In this document: one piece after another, positions 21,996 to 31,844 of the stretch
How positions within the stretch are numbered: position 1 is the stretch's first letter
Layout: each line of letters begins with the position of its first letter
DNA from: Linnemannia elongata
Lineage: Eukaryota; Mortierellomycota; Mortierellomycetes; Mortierellales; Mortierellaceae
Assembly (NCBI GenBank): GCA_036320915.1
Contig: JAXBDG010000023.1
Location: 558,001-622,000, forward strand
Length of the DNA stretch: 64,000 nucleotides
Reading direction: 5' to 3'
Translations under genes and position numbers: made by a program
Notes under the pieces: generated by a model
Seen by the model: only the letters and a program-made list of their open reading frames with translations
Database searches by the model: none
What the model was told of the DNA's origin: nothing

Positions 21996-22745
21996 AATAG
22001 AAATTGGCAAAGGAAAAAAGTGGTAAAACATCAGTTGGTAAAGTAATGAAATAGAATGACAATTGAAGGAAGAATGGCAGGGCAATTTGTATGTGATCAG
22101 TCGACATGCACCTTAAATTTTTCCTTTGCGCAACCATGATTGATCAACTTTCATTTCACTTTTTTTTACACCATGCTTCCGCGTTGTGTTACCTCTTCTG
22201 GCATTGTTCTCATCCCTTTCGTTTGTTAGCTGTATACCGTTAAGCTGTAGCTCTGAAGAAAGGGAAACCTCACCGAAGATGTCAAATCGTATGAATTGCA
22301 TGAACTATATGCCATTTCTGCTGTTTGAGAGCAATTGATCACAGTTTATAGAATGTTCTTCTGAATCGCCTTCATTAACTACCGCGCCTCTACTTACCAC
22401 GCCTCCGACCCTTCTGTATACTAATGTAAGTACCCTTCTCTTCTTCTACCATAAAGGGGATCATTGCTTAGCCTTTTCTCTTTTCCCCTAACACCCTTGT
22501 CTTTCTCTTCCTTCCTTCTCTTTCTTATTCCTTCGTCCGCCCTCTCTTTCTCCGTTGCTATTATAATTAGTATTTGTCATTCTCCACACCTTTTCTCATC
22601 ACTATCATCTTACTCATCCTCTTCATTTCGTTCCTTCTTCTTTACCTCCCTCTTCTTCTCATTCCTTCTTCGATATCGCACCTCCTTGTCACCTATCTTC
22701 ACTCTATTCGTCATCATCCTTGTCACGGTCACGTTCTGCAGCGTT
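21996..22745. other. Upstream region of F-box/LRR gene 1, duplicated at 32496-33230
   Basis: About 750 bp nearly identical to the sequence before F-box/LRR gene 2. The last ~300 bp are a polypyrimidine leader that stays open in frame with the gene but has no ATG (only a TTG at 22464), so it is treated as untranslated. Confidence 0.6.
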
Positions 22746-24575
22746 ATGACTAAAATGCTCCGGACACATCCCCTCGATCTACATGAGATTCGCTCAATCA
22801 TTGCCAGCAGCCTTGGCCTCAAAGATCTCGCGACCTGTGCGCGTGTGAGTCAGGATTGGAACGACTCTTTCGCACCCCCACTCTACAACTCCGTTGTGTT
22901 GTCAAAACATGGCCTCAGCATGGAATGTGTCGAAAGAAATAAGCACCTTATAAGAAGCCTGAGGATTTACAGCTCTGCCTATAAGAACTCCTCGTCGATA
23001 CCTGCACGAGACAAATTAGTTTTTAGTGTCATAGCCAACTCGAAACTAGTCATTCTGAACTTGGGTGGCAACTCGATCGGACCCGACGGAGCTCTGGCGC
23101 TGTCTGAGGCACTCAAGATCAACTCGACTCTGACCACTTTGAACTTGATCGAGAACTCAATTGAAGAAAACGGAGCCCAGGCGCTGTCTGAGGCACTCAA
23201 GATCAACTCGACTCTGACCACTTTGGACTTACAGAACAACTCGATCGGAGACAATGGAGCTCAGGCGCTATCAGAGGCACTCAAGATCAACTCGACTCTC
23301 ACCACTTTGAACTTGATCGGGAACTCAATCGAAGAAAACGGAGCTCAGGCGCTGTCTGAGGCACTCAAAATCAATTCGACTCTGACCACTTTGGGCCTGT
23401 ATTGCAACTCGATTGGACCAAACGGAGCTCAGGCGCTGTCTGAGTCACTCAAGACCAACTCAACTCTGATCAGTTTGAACTTGGGGGACTTCTCGATCGG
23501 AGACAACGGAGTTCAAGCGCTATCTGAGGCACTCAAGATCAACTCGACTCTGACCACCTTGTACTTGATCGAGAACTCAATTAAAGAAAACGGAGCCCAG
23601 GCGCTGTCTGAGGCACTCAAGATCAACTCGACTCTGACCACTTTGGACTTGGGGGACAACTCGATCGGAGAAAATGGAGTTCTGGCGCTGTCTGAGGCAC
23701 TCAAGATCAATTCGACTCTGACCACTTTGAACTTGCAGAGCGACTCGATCGGACCCAATGGAGCTCAGGCGCTGTCTGAGGCACTCAAGATCAACTCGAC
23801 TCTGACTACTTTGAACTTGTACAACAACTCGATCGGACACAACGGAGCTCAGGCGCTGTCTGAGGCACTCAAGACCAACTCGACTCTGACCACTTTGAAC
23901 TTGAGGGACAACTCGATCGGAGACAACGGAGTTCAAGCGCTATCTGAGGCACTCAAGATCAACTCGACTCTGACCACCTTGTACTTGATCGAGAACTCAA
24001 TTAAAGAAAACGGAGCTGAGGCGCTGTCTGAGGCACTCAAGATCAACTCGACTCTGACCACTTTGGACTTGGGGGACAACTCGATCGGAGAAAATGGAGT
24101 TCTGGCGCTGTCTGAGGCACTCAAGATCAATTCGACTCTGACCACTTTGAACTTGCAGAGCGACTCGATCGGACCCAATGGAGCTCAGGCGCTGTCTAAG
24201 GCACTCAAGATCAACTCGACTCTGACTACTTTGAACTTGTACAACAACTCGATCGGACACAACGGAGCTCAGGCGCTGTCTGAGGCACTCAAGACCAACT
24301 CGACTCTGACCACTTTGAACTTGAGGGACAACTCGATCAGAGACAACGGAGCTCAGGCGCTGTCTGAGGCACTCAAGACCAACTCGACTCTGACCACTTT
24401 GAACTTGAGGGACAACTCGATCGGAGACAACGGAGCTCTGGCGCTATCTGAGTCACTCAAGACCAACTCAACTCTGACCACTTTGGACTTGGGGAGCAAT
24501 TCGATCGGACCCAACGGAACTGTTGCACTGTCTGAGGCACTCAAGACCAACTCAACAGTGCGTGTCTTCAAATAA
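22746..24575 (+). CDS. F-box / leucine-rich repeat (RNase-inhibitor type) protein 1
   Basis: Single exon of 609 residues starting MTKMLRTHPLDLHEI. Residues ~8-50 (LDLHEIRSIIASSLGLKDL through CARVSQDWN) match an F-box-like helix set. After a ~45-residue linker come 18 LRRs of 28 residues, consensus LxLxxNSIGxNGAQALSEALKxNSTLTT, of the ribonuclease-inhibitor/NLR type. The F-box suggests an SCF substrate adaptor with the LRR array as recognition surface. Five-repeat blocks at 23493-23912 and 23913-24332 are nearly identical, so the array has recently expanded. It is duplicated as gene 2 at 33231. Confidence 0.9.
   Translation: MTKMLRTHPLDLHEIRSIIASSLGLKDLATCARVSQDWNDSFAPPLYNSVVLSKHGLSMECVERNKHLIRSLRIYSSAYKNSSSIPARDKLVFSVIANSKLVILNLGGNSIGPDGALALSEALKINSTLTTLNLIENSIEENGAQALSEALKINSTLTTLDLQNNSIGDNGAQALSEALKINSTLTTLNLIGNSIEENGAQALSEALKINSTLTTLGLYCNSIGPNGAQALSESLKTNSTLISLNLGDFSIGDNGVQALSEALKINSTLTTLYLIENSIKENGAQALSEALKINSTLTTLDLGDNSIGENGVLALSEALKINSTLTTLNLQSDSIGPNGAQALSEALKINSTLTTLNLYNNSIGHNGAQALSEALKTNSTLTTLNLRDNSIGDNGVQALSEALKINSTLTTLYLIENSIKENGAEALSEALKINSTLTTLDLGDNSIGENGVLALSEALKINSTLTTLNLQSDSIGPNGAQALSKALKINSTLTTLNLYNNSIGHNGAQALSEALKTNSTLTTLNLRDNSIRDNGAQALSEALKTNSTLTTLNLRDNSIGDNGALALSESLKTNSTLTTLDLGSNSIGPNGTVALSEALKTNSTVRVFK
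23493..24332 (+). repeat. Two near-identical 420-bp (five-LRR) tandem units
   Basis: Units 23493-23912 and 23913-24332 align with only a handful of differences (for example GCCCAG/GCTGAG near 23597/24017 and CTGAG/CTAAG near 23777/24197). Whole 60-base stretches are identical at an offset of exactly 420. Confidence 0.9.
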
Positions 24576-24889
24576 ATATATAAAGACTGAAAGAGCAAGT
24601 CATCGAAGGATAACAAAGCAATGGCACCATAAACGCTTGGCAGCCATAGAAAGGTGAATGATTTCTTTAGAAATAGACATGATCAAGAGTGTAATGTTTT
24701 ATTGTTCGAGTGAAACCCATAAAAGAATTGTTCAGTTATAACGTATCGTTTGTTATACACGCTTCCTAATATATACCCTTGAAACAAAAACTCCATTTTA
24801 GAACGCATGGGCAAGCTGTGCGTGGAAGGCAGTTGCACTAGGGATTCAAAAAATTCATGAGCAAGATTAAATAAAACACCCCTCATGCT
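24576..24889. other. 3' flank of F-box/LRR gene 1, nothing seen
   Basis: AT-rich sequence with ATAAATATATAAAG just after the stop, a possible polyadenylation region. No gene. Confidence 0.4.
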
Positions 24890-24990
24890 GCGCCAGTGCA
24901 CTTTAAAAGAGAAAGAAAGTGGAGCGTTGTGCTTTCGAACAAATCTATAGAACAATGCTCTTAATCTCAAAAGAGCGTAGAAACGATGGA
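24890..24990 (-). pseudogene. Short 28S rRNA 3'-end remnant
   Basis: GCTTTCGAACAAATCTATAG, then AACAATGCTCTTAATCTCAA, match the extreme 3' end plus 3' extension of the other 28S copies. The match fades after about 90 bp. Confidence 0.7.
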
Positions 24991-25339
24991 CACAGCTAGT
25001 GCTACGCTTATCTCTGGCTGCCAAACGCAACCATCGCCATTATAAGGCCCTTAAATTGTGCCCGAGGAAGAAACATTAAAAAAAAAGAAGAGGGAGAGAT
25101 CTATTTCGCGCTGCAACAAGTGAATGACTTACTGCAACAGGTGAATGACTTACAAGTAAAGGGCGCCGACTCGTTCCAACCTTTTTCTTTTCATCATTTT
25201 TTTTATTGTCTTTGAGAGAGAGAAAGAGAGAGAGAGGGGACTCGTTCCCTTGAGTCCACACAAGCAAACCCCACAGCGCTGACTTGCACTGCCTGCCTAC
25301 CTACTCTATCGAACCATCTTGACCACCGCCTGCCTTCAT

Positions 25340-25975
25340 GAAAGGCCCTTAACAAACCGCTCGGAAAGAAAAAAAAAGAAAGAAAAAAAAGAGTGAGAGA
25401 GATGTTGTTCTTTCGAACAAATCTATAGAACAAAAGGCTTAATCTCAGCAGATCGTAGCAACAAGTCCATTCTACTGCTTACAATACCCCGTTCAATTAA
25501 AGTCGTCTGCAACGGATTTATCCCTTCCAATATTTGAAATTAACATTAGCAGGAACCCTACAAAGCCTTTCCGCTCTGCAACATAACCCCAGTAGTATGA
25601 TCTTGGACCCGAAGGTCTATTCGTATTCAACTAAAAATCGAAAGGAGGTCATCGTCGCGTTCTAGCACGGGTTCTGGCTTAAAGACGTTTATCCATAACA
25701 CAACGGATGATAGCTTCGGGCCATTGCCTGCTCAAGCAGGCCCAAATACCAATTATCCGAATGAACGGTTCCTCTCGTACTAAGTTCAATTACTATTGCA
25801 ACAACATTTCATCCGTAGGGTAAAACTAACCTGTCTCACGGCGGTCTAAGCCCAGCTCACGTTCTCTATTAGTGGGTGAACAATCCAACGCTTACTGAAT
25901 TCTGCTTCAGTATGATAGGAAGAGCCAACATCGAAGGATCAAAAAGCAACGTCGCTATGAACGCTTGGCTGGCCA
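25340..25975 (-). pseudogene. 28S rRNA 3' fragment, copy C
   Basis: This is the best preserved copy. The plus strand includes CTCGTACTAAGTTCAATTAC, AACATTTCATCCGTAGGGTA, AACCTGTCTCACGGCGGTCT and ATTAGTGGGTGAACAATCC, all near-exact complements of 28S rRNA. It ends at GAACGCTTGGCTG (about 25970). The T-rich extension and CCCTTAA border at the rRNA 3' side are shared with copies A and D. No LRR gene follows it. Confidence 0.92.
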
Positions 25976-26432
25976 AGGCAGTCGCCGTCCCTCATTTTCA
26001 GATGCCCTTTGTACAGTATGGTGTTCCACGAATGCTTTTCTTTGAGGAAACAGTGCCATGGACCAGACGGTAAACTGTATCTATTTTCCCTTCCAAAAAA
26101 GTCAAGAAATTATGGAAATTTCATATGGGCGATATGAGGCCTGGGATGTTTTTCCAACATTGCTCCCAGCCCTAGCACACCTTCATACCTCATGTATGAG
26201 GTTTTTCTTCTAACCTTATTGCTTCGTGGCGCGATCCAGAGCATACGGGCGGTTTGTTTTTTCACTTCGTCTCTCCCTTCTCCAGTCCGTTCTCGAGAGC
26301 ACCTCGGCTTGAAGTTGGTGCAGTCTGCTAGAGTATACCTCTGGCATAGTGGCATACTGGCGTTTCTCCAATTTTCATACTCGTCTTGAGATCAAAAGTA
26401 AGAGTGCGCAAAGGAACAGCCAGCCCTGCTGC

Positions 26433-26933
26433 ATGAGTCACGATGCGGCATGCTTTTTTGAATTTTTTTTTCTTTCGCTCCTCGCCACTTATGTTCCCGT
26501 CTTTACTCTTCACTTCTTTCGCTACCCAGCTGTCTCTCGACACGTCGTCTTCTCCCCTCGTCTGTCCACTTCTTCCGCGGTTTACAAGGTATATGGAGGC
26601 AAGGACGACAGTGATACGAATGTCAAGCTGCAGCCCGGAGATCTCACTCCAAGTCGGTTGCGGACATTTTTTCGAGTTCAAATCCACAAGTACTTGGAAG
26701 CGAACGAAAATGTGTTTCCATATCTTTGGAAGAGATACTCAACACTCGACGCACGATATCGTTCGATTACTTTCCCTGGGGCCGAATTACTGGTCGAAAC
26801 TCGGGAAGAGGGTCTCTACTTGCTGGAAACATACAAAAGTCTTAACGAGCGTTTTGCTGTCAATATTAGTGAGAGAATCAAAAGAATACTTGTTGCAAGA
26901 GGTGTTATTGAGGAGGCTGATCTGTCTGGATAA
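26433..26933 (+). CDS. Hypothetical protein (conserved-looking C-terminal part)
   Basis: Frame from ATG 26433 to TAA 26933, 166 residues. The last ~115 (SSAVYKVYGG, LTPSRLRTFFRVQIHKYLEA, FPYLWKRYSTL, ITFPGAELLVETREEGLYLL, ISERIKRILVARGV) look like a genuine folded helical domain. I cannot name the family. The first ~50 codons are T/C-rich and end in CTTTCGCTACCCAG, a good acceptor, so the true upstream exon may be elsewhere or lost. It lies directly after 28S copy C. Confidence 0.45.
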   Translation: MSHDAACFFEFFFLSLLATYVPVFTLHFFRYPAVSRHVVFSPRLSTSSAVYKVYGGKDDSDTNVKLQPGDLTPSRLRTFFRVQIHKYLEANENVFPYLWKRYSTLDARYRSITFPGAELLVETREEGLYLLETYKSLNERFAVNISERIKRILVARGVIEEADLSG

Positions 26934-28077
26934 AAAAGGTATGGTATGCGCAGTGTTTGCTGTTGTTGCCATGACATACAGTATATGTTTCAAGTACTAA
27001 TGCTGCTGTTACAGAGAACTCCTTTCTTGCAGGGCTTTGACCTCGCCGCAGATTAGACCAGTGTAGATACTACAGTGGTACAAATAGCGAGGCAACTCGA
27101 TCTTTTGCTCCTTGTCCATTTAAAAGACAATTTCATGAAGCAACTGATTGGGTTCGATTATTTTAGGTACAACAGAAGTAGCATAAAAGTCCATTCAAAA
27201 GCCAATTTCATGAAGCAACTGATTAAGATTGCTGATAACGATTTACTTCAGTTTGTATTGTTTGCTTGCGTATCGTGCCTTAGGACTATTCCATTTTCAA
27301 CAACCTTCTTCTACACTTTCCCTTTTCACAACTAAAACCCTTATTACACAATATCAACCTCAACTGTGAGTGCAACAACCACTCAACAACATCTCAGCAT
27401 AACCTACCTGATTCTGCAGCACTACGTAACACCACTTACTAGAATCATTATCGTGAATAGGCAGCACAGGCATGTCAATCGTGTTGGCAATATCAGGGCC
27501 AGAAAAAGGGTGAAGATGAGGAGCTGCAGTAGCTGTAGGCAAAGTTAGGGACAAAGAAGGAGCAGAAGTAAAAGTCGCGATAATGTTCTTCGTTACTATT
27601 ATGCAGCTATATAAATACAAGAGACACATAGGTTTTTAAGACGAAGAATCATATCTATAGGTACTGTGTGGTAAATGTACCACAGTGTCGAATTCCAAAC
27701 CTACTCGTTGACGAGGCAGTCTTACTGAACAAAACTCGAGTCTGATGGTGTACAAAAAACCTCGACATTCTATTTTTCGTTTATTTATCGATGTTCGCAC
27801 TCAGTCGATTATGTTGCTGAAGTTTCCTTGAAAAGTCGAAGAGTTGGAGCTATTTAACCATATGTTGTAACGATACTTGTGCAATAGCTGTAGGCAAAGA
27901 CAGTGACATCAGAGACAAGGACAAGAGTTGAAACAGTGGGGATGGTTACTATTGCTATGCTACAGCTAGAATACTAGTAGGAAGATTAGGTTTCTAGGTG
28001 ATGTGTCAGGAAGGAGCCAGAGAAAGTGACATGGCATGACTAACTAGGGAGTAATAATAGACCTAATATGTTGCAGC
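26934..28077. other. Intergenic with a diverged duplication
   Basis: Segments at about 27523-27640 and 27880-27995 share AGCTGTAGGCAAAG and TTACTATT-TGC-ACAGCTA with divergence. A short hairpin around 27664-27690 pairs ACTGTGTGGTA with TACCACAGTG. No confident gene. Confidence 0.4.
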
Positions 28078-28926
28078 TTAGTACAAACATGTGATGGCGC
28101 TGATAGACTTGCCATTGTCAAACTCGAGCGAAGCCTTGGCGTTATTGTCTGTTCGAAGCACGTCCAGCGTCCTCACTTGGATCTTTTCAGTCGCATCAGA
28201 ACAGCTTGTGGGGCGGAAGCCGTGTCTGCTGCGGAAAGTCCGCAACTGGGAAGGAAGACCCTTTCGATGATGGACATAGTGAAACCATCCATCCTCGCCC
28301 TCCCTGACAAACCACTTGTGCTTGTCGTTGAAGTCGAAGGATAGTTCATCGCACATCCAGCCCCAGGGATCGTCCCTCACCTCCCAGATAGTTCCTTTGC
28401 ATCTCTGCCTGTAGAGAACCCGAGTAGGTGTGCATGTCTTTCCCGGCGCCACAGGGAACTCATACTGGAATTCTGCTCCATTGCTGTACTCTTTGGTATA
28501 GGTGTAGCTTATTCCGTACGTGGCGGTCGCTGTTGCTTCAAAGACGCCGGGTAATCCTCCGCTTGCCGAAATCGAGTACTCCGCATGGAACCCGATCTCA
28601 TCTGTGAACGTCTGCGAATCTATGAATTTTGTCGTTTGAGTACATGGGCTTGGAGACTCAGAAGGGCAAAGCAGTGCATCTGCAATAGCCGTTGTAGGAC
28701 CAATCTCTACTTTGCAACTCTCCATCGATCCCACCCTCCAAAGCCTTCCTACTGTCTTGTCGAGCGTGTATGATTTCATGCCAGTTGCCTTCTTGACCTT
28801 GCTTCCATGAGTCCGGATAAGGCTTTGGACAAGGTCGTCGCTCGTTCGAGCGGCGCTAAAAACAATCGGCTGTCCATGGCAATGGCTTGCAAGGCAGAAA
28901 AGGAGTACGGCAAAGGAGAGCTTCAT
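28078..28926 (-). CDS. Secreted protein with aerolysin/ETX-MTX2-like beta-strand pattern
   Basis: Single exon of 282 residues with a clear signal peptide (MKLSFAVLLFCLASHCHG, about 1-18). Residues ~95-170 are long alternating Ser/Thr/aromatic strands: SISASGGLPGVFEATATATY, ISYTYTKEYSNG and YEFPVAPGKTC, followed by VLYRQRC. That layout (amphipathic strands, then a PGK turn leading to a further strand) is typical of aerolysin-superfamily beta-pore-forming proteins. The remaining part has several Cys and a Trp-rich stretch (TIWEV, WGWMC, KWFVREGEDGWFHYVHH). The N-terminal and C-terminal regions are unrecognised. The call rests on pattern, not on a search; a non-pore-forming secreted beta protein is possible. 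Confidence 0.6.
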   Translation of the reverse strand: MKLSFAVLLFCLASHCHGQPIVFSAARTSDDLVQSLIRTHGSKVKKATGMKSYTLDKTVGRLWRVGSMESCKVEIGPTTAIADALLCPSESPSPCTQTTKFIDSQTFTDEIGFHAEYSISASGGLPGVFEATATATYGISYTYTKEYSNGAEFQYEFPVAPGKTCTPTRVLYRQRCKGTIWEVRDDPWGWMCDELSFDFNDKHKWFVREGEDGWFHYVHHRKGLPSQLRTFRSRHGFRPTSCSDATEKIQVRTLDVLRTDNNAKASLEFDNGKSISAITCLY

Positions 28927-29342
28927 TTTGTGCTTCGGATTGGAGATTCGTGTGGCGGCGCTTGTGGCAGGTTTTCAATCTGGAGTGGCAGAAGTGAGAC
29001 GGTAGAGATGAAATAGGCACTAATTTGTTAGGGTAATATCCCTGTTCCTATTGTCCAAGAACTGCGCACAGGATCGAAAAAGTACAGGCTATCAGACCTA
29101 CCTTGGAGGAAGCTATCAACCTGTCGGTGTCTTGTATATGGGATTCAGAAGACGAAGAATGGAATGGGCACAGAAAGTGGAGTGGCGACGAATTACAAAA
29201 ATAAGAGACTTGAAGTCTACTTTTATACAAAACGACAACCTCTTTGATTTATCATGCTTATCCATTTTCTAAGATAGCATATGCCGTTCAGCTCCTCCCA
29301 GAGTATACACGCATGGGTATGGTAATCTTTATTAACTATAAT
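28927..29342. other. Intergenic, nothing supported
   Basis: Upstream region of the secreted protein gene. No convincing frame. Confidence 0.4.
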
Positions 29343-29790
29343 ATGTAAAAAACTAACATTCAGGTCCATCCCTTCCATTTAGTGGAACCATCACCATGGC
29401 CATTAGCGGCTTCAATAGCTTTATTAACTACTACACTTCGTGGTGTTATGTATTTTAATAACTATGCCAATGGTGGTTTATTATTAACATTAGGTTTAAG
29501 TTTCTACCGTATTATCAATGTCATTATGGTTTAGAGATACTATAATACAAGGAACGTTCCAAGAATTCTCATACTTCTAAAGTACAACAAGGGTTAACAT
29601 TAGGATTTATTTTATTTGTTGTCGCTGAAGTACTCTTCTTTATTTCTCTTTTCTGGGCTTTCTTACATTCAGCTTTGAGCCCTACTTGGACTATGAGCTA
29701 GAAATTTTTCTTCCATGGAATACATTCAACGTGCGTGGGAATTTGTTGAACACTAGGAATTATCGTTAGTCCTGGATATAAGTTGACGAT
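29343..29790 (+). pseudogene. cox3: Nuclear mitochondrial insert: cox3 fragment
   Basis: From ATG 29343 the translation gives QVHPFHLVEPSPWP, the conserved start of cytochrome c oxidase subunit 3. Then come TTTLRGVMYFNNYANGG, (with one frameshift) [13 protein letters not shown], and [20 protein letters not shown] plus [15 protein letters not shown]. Frameshifts (about 29528 and 29576), a stop at the second codon and loss of the last part show it is not functional. Codon use is T/A-rich, as in fungal mtDNA. It covers roughly the first half to two-thirds of cox3. Confidence 0.92.
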
Positions 29791-29867
29791 CATTGTACTT
29801 ACAAGAAGTACTTAATCTCTGTGGCGCGATGGCCTGTTTCGCGGGGTGTCTAACTTGGCCAAATTTG

Positions 29868-29932
29868 CATACATACATACATACATACATACATACTTAC
29901 ATACATGCATACATACATGCATGCATGCATGT
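29868..29932. repeat. ACAT/ATGC tetranucleotide microsatellite
   Basis: About nine (CATA) units followed by interrupted CATG/CATA units, directly after the cox3 insert. Confidence 0.9.
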
Positions 29933-30380
29933 ATTTCCATCCAGGGAAAAGGAGAAACAAAGATGAGAGATCCTGTTACGGTATCTCTAACTCTGGAATA
30001 GTGAGGAATCTGCGACGATCTGGCAGGACTCGGAAAGGTGTGTTTGGTTTTTATGTGTGTTTATTAAAAGTGAGAAAAAGAGAAGAGAAGAGTGTGCAGA
30101 GAACAGGGAACAGGAGACAGGTGGGAAGTAAGTTGTTGCAGACTGAAGAACAAGACAGGGGGGAGCAGAGGTCTATGCATGTTAGGAGCTGGGGTCTGAA
30201 CGCGAGATAAAGAACATGAATGAAGACAAATGACAAACGAATGGCAGAACAAATGGGCAATGGGGAAAAAGGGCAAAGAGGACAAAAGGCAAAGGATGTT
30301 GCCAGGGTGCTCTTTTACAAAGACTGGTATGGACCCATGAGCAATAGAACAGAAGTACATGTACAATTCAAATGTACACT
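29933..30380. other. Purine-rich intergenic DNA
   Basis: GA-rich plus strand with biased frames on both strands; no gene supported. Confidence 0.4.
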
Positions 30381-30382
30381 TA

Positions 30383-31208
30383 CAGTCATTAGATTAATGG
30401 ATCCACTTTTTCAGATGAATGAACTTTTTGTCTCTCACTGCAAACTACACTCTCCAGCGTCACAAAGAAAGCTTCTGTCTTTCTTGTCATTGTCCTTCCG
30501 CAATTAGAAGAATGATCGTGACATGGAATTCAGATTAGTCCATCGTTCAATCTAATCACTCCATTGGATCAATTTCGCTAAATCGCACTATTCCCATGTA
30601 AACCGTTTACATGGGTTTAGTGCGGAGATCGACTTTTTTTATCGTTCTATTAAACGCAGAACCTGCGCAATCAATAATCGCAGTGCTGTTCTCTGTAGCA
30701 GAGACCAACTACATTCTGCAATAGGGAGTTCAGGGTAATACAGCATGCGGGTGTGGTGGAATCACTAAAAAGTGAAAAAAGTGCCTTTTTACTATAGGTT
30801 GGACACATATCCTGTGATAAATAAACATGATGTAGCTGTACTGGATTGAGATACGCGGTTTCGGATTGCTATTACTGCACCCTAATTAAGACTGCTTCAG
30901 AACCATTGATTGCGCGGATCCTGTGTTTTATAGAACGATAAAAAAAGTCGATCTCCGCACTAAACCCATGTAAACGGTTTACATGGGAATAGTGCGATTT
31001 AGCGAAATTGATCCAATGGAGTGATTAGATTGAACGATGGACTAATCTGAATTCCATGTCACGATCATTCTTCTAATTGCGGAAGGACAATGACAAGAAA
31101 GACAGAAGCTTTCTTTGTGACGCTGGAGAGTGTAGTTTGCATTGAGAGACAAAAAAGTTCATTCATTTGAAAAAGTGGAATTCATTGGATCCTTTACTCT
31201 AATGACTG
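30383..31208. mobile_element. 826-bp foldback Tc1/mariner-type MITE
   Basis: Terminal inverted repeats of about 297 bp (30383-30679 and 30910-31208) are nearly identical. They begin CAGTCATTAGA and end TCTAATGACTG, flanked by TA at 30381-30382 and 31209-31210. CAGT ends with a TA duplication are typical of the Tc1/mariner superfamily. Each arm contains the palindrome CCCATGTAAACCGTTTACAT. The ~230-bp centre has no transposase. It inserted into or next to the short gene fragment ending at 31209. Confidence 0.88.
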
Positions 31209-31411
31209 TAGAAACTCAAGCGCGTCAGAAGAGTGTGAAAATTAATTTGGTGGCGGAAATCATGTGACTGTGTTCTTGTGGTGGTCGGTGGGGGCTGAGA
31301 CGCCTGGGTCGAGGAATCATGCGTGGTACTACCGAGAGGAGGCGAAGGGAAAACTGTATTGTCTTGGATAGGCTCAGACTGCCCTGTGTCTCCAGTGTTT
31401 GGTCCGCTCAT
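31209..31411 (-). pseudogene. N-terminal gene fragment cut by the MITE
   Basis: ATG at 31411 starts MSGPNTGDTGQSEPIQD, a Ser/Thr/Pro/Gln-rich unstructured N-terminus with protein-like composition (PSPPLGSTTHDSSTQASQPP). The frame runs straight into the MITE at 31208 and stops there. No continuation was recognised beyond the MITE at 30380. It may be a short transcribed leader or a broken gene. Confidence 0.35.
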
Positions 31412-31844
31412 GGAAAGGAAAAGACGCGTTGGTGTGTGTGTATGTGAAGTGTATATGTGTGAAGTGTGTTTGAATGAAGTGTGTATTTGTGCGTAGATCA
31501 ATAAATGTATAACAAGGAAAACACAACCGTGAACTCTGACCCTTTCAACGCTGCTCGGATATCAAGAAAGAAAGGTGCTTTAATTGTTAGAGACTACACT
31601 ATTTCAAAACACTCCCATCAATACTGCTAGGAACAAACAACACTGTGCATACCTGCTCGGATATCAAGAAAGAAAAGTGCTGTTGCTTCTTAAAAGGGTG
31701 TTAGTATGCGCTCCATAAACAGTAAATGTTTTTAGTGCAGGGACGTTGATGGAATCCGGCAAAGCATGTATATGCCTAGTGACTTCACAGTGGTGCGAGA
31801 CTTCTTTATTTATACGACTCGACAGCCAATTTTATTTTTAACTA
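31412..31844. other. Intergenic with a short direct repeat
   Basis: CTGCTCGGATATCAAGAAAG occurs at about 31551 and 31653. No gene seen. Confidence 0.5.

Noticed and set aside
22464..22745. 94-residue hydrophobic N-terminal extension of the F-box/LRR proteins (also 32949-33230)
   Set aside because: It begins with TTG, has no ATG and is a pyrimidine-rich leader conserved because the blocks are recent duplicates; the F-box follows the ATG.
22979..24616. Minus-strand repeated frames rich in ELILSASDSA
   Set aside because: Shadows of the LRR array on the opposite strand; the periodicity is that of the 84-bp LRR unit.
29868..29932. CRISPR-like short repeat array
   Set aside because: It is a simple ACAT microsatellite with no spacers, in a eukaryotic genome.
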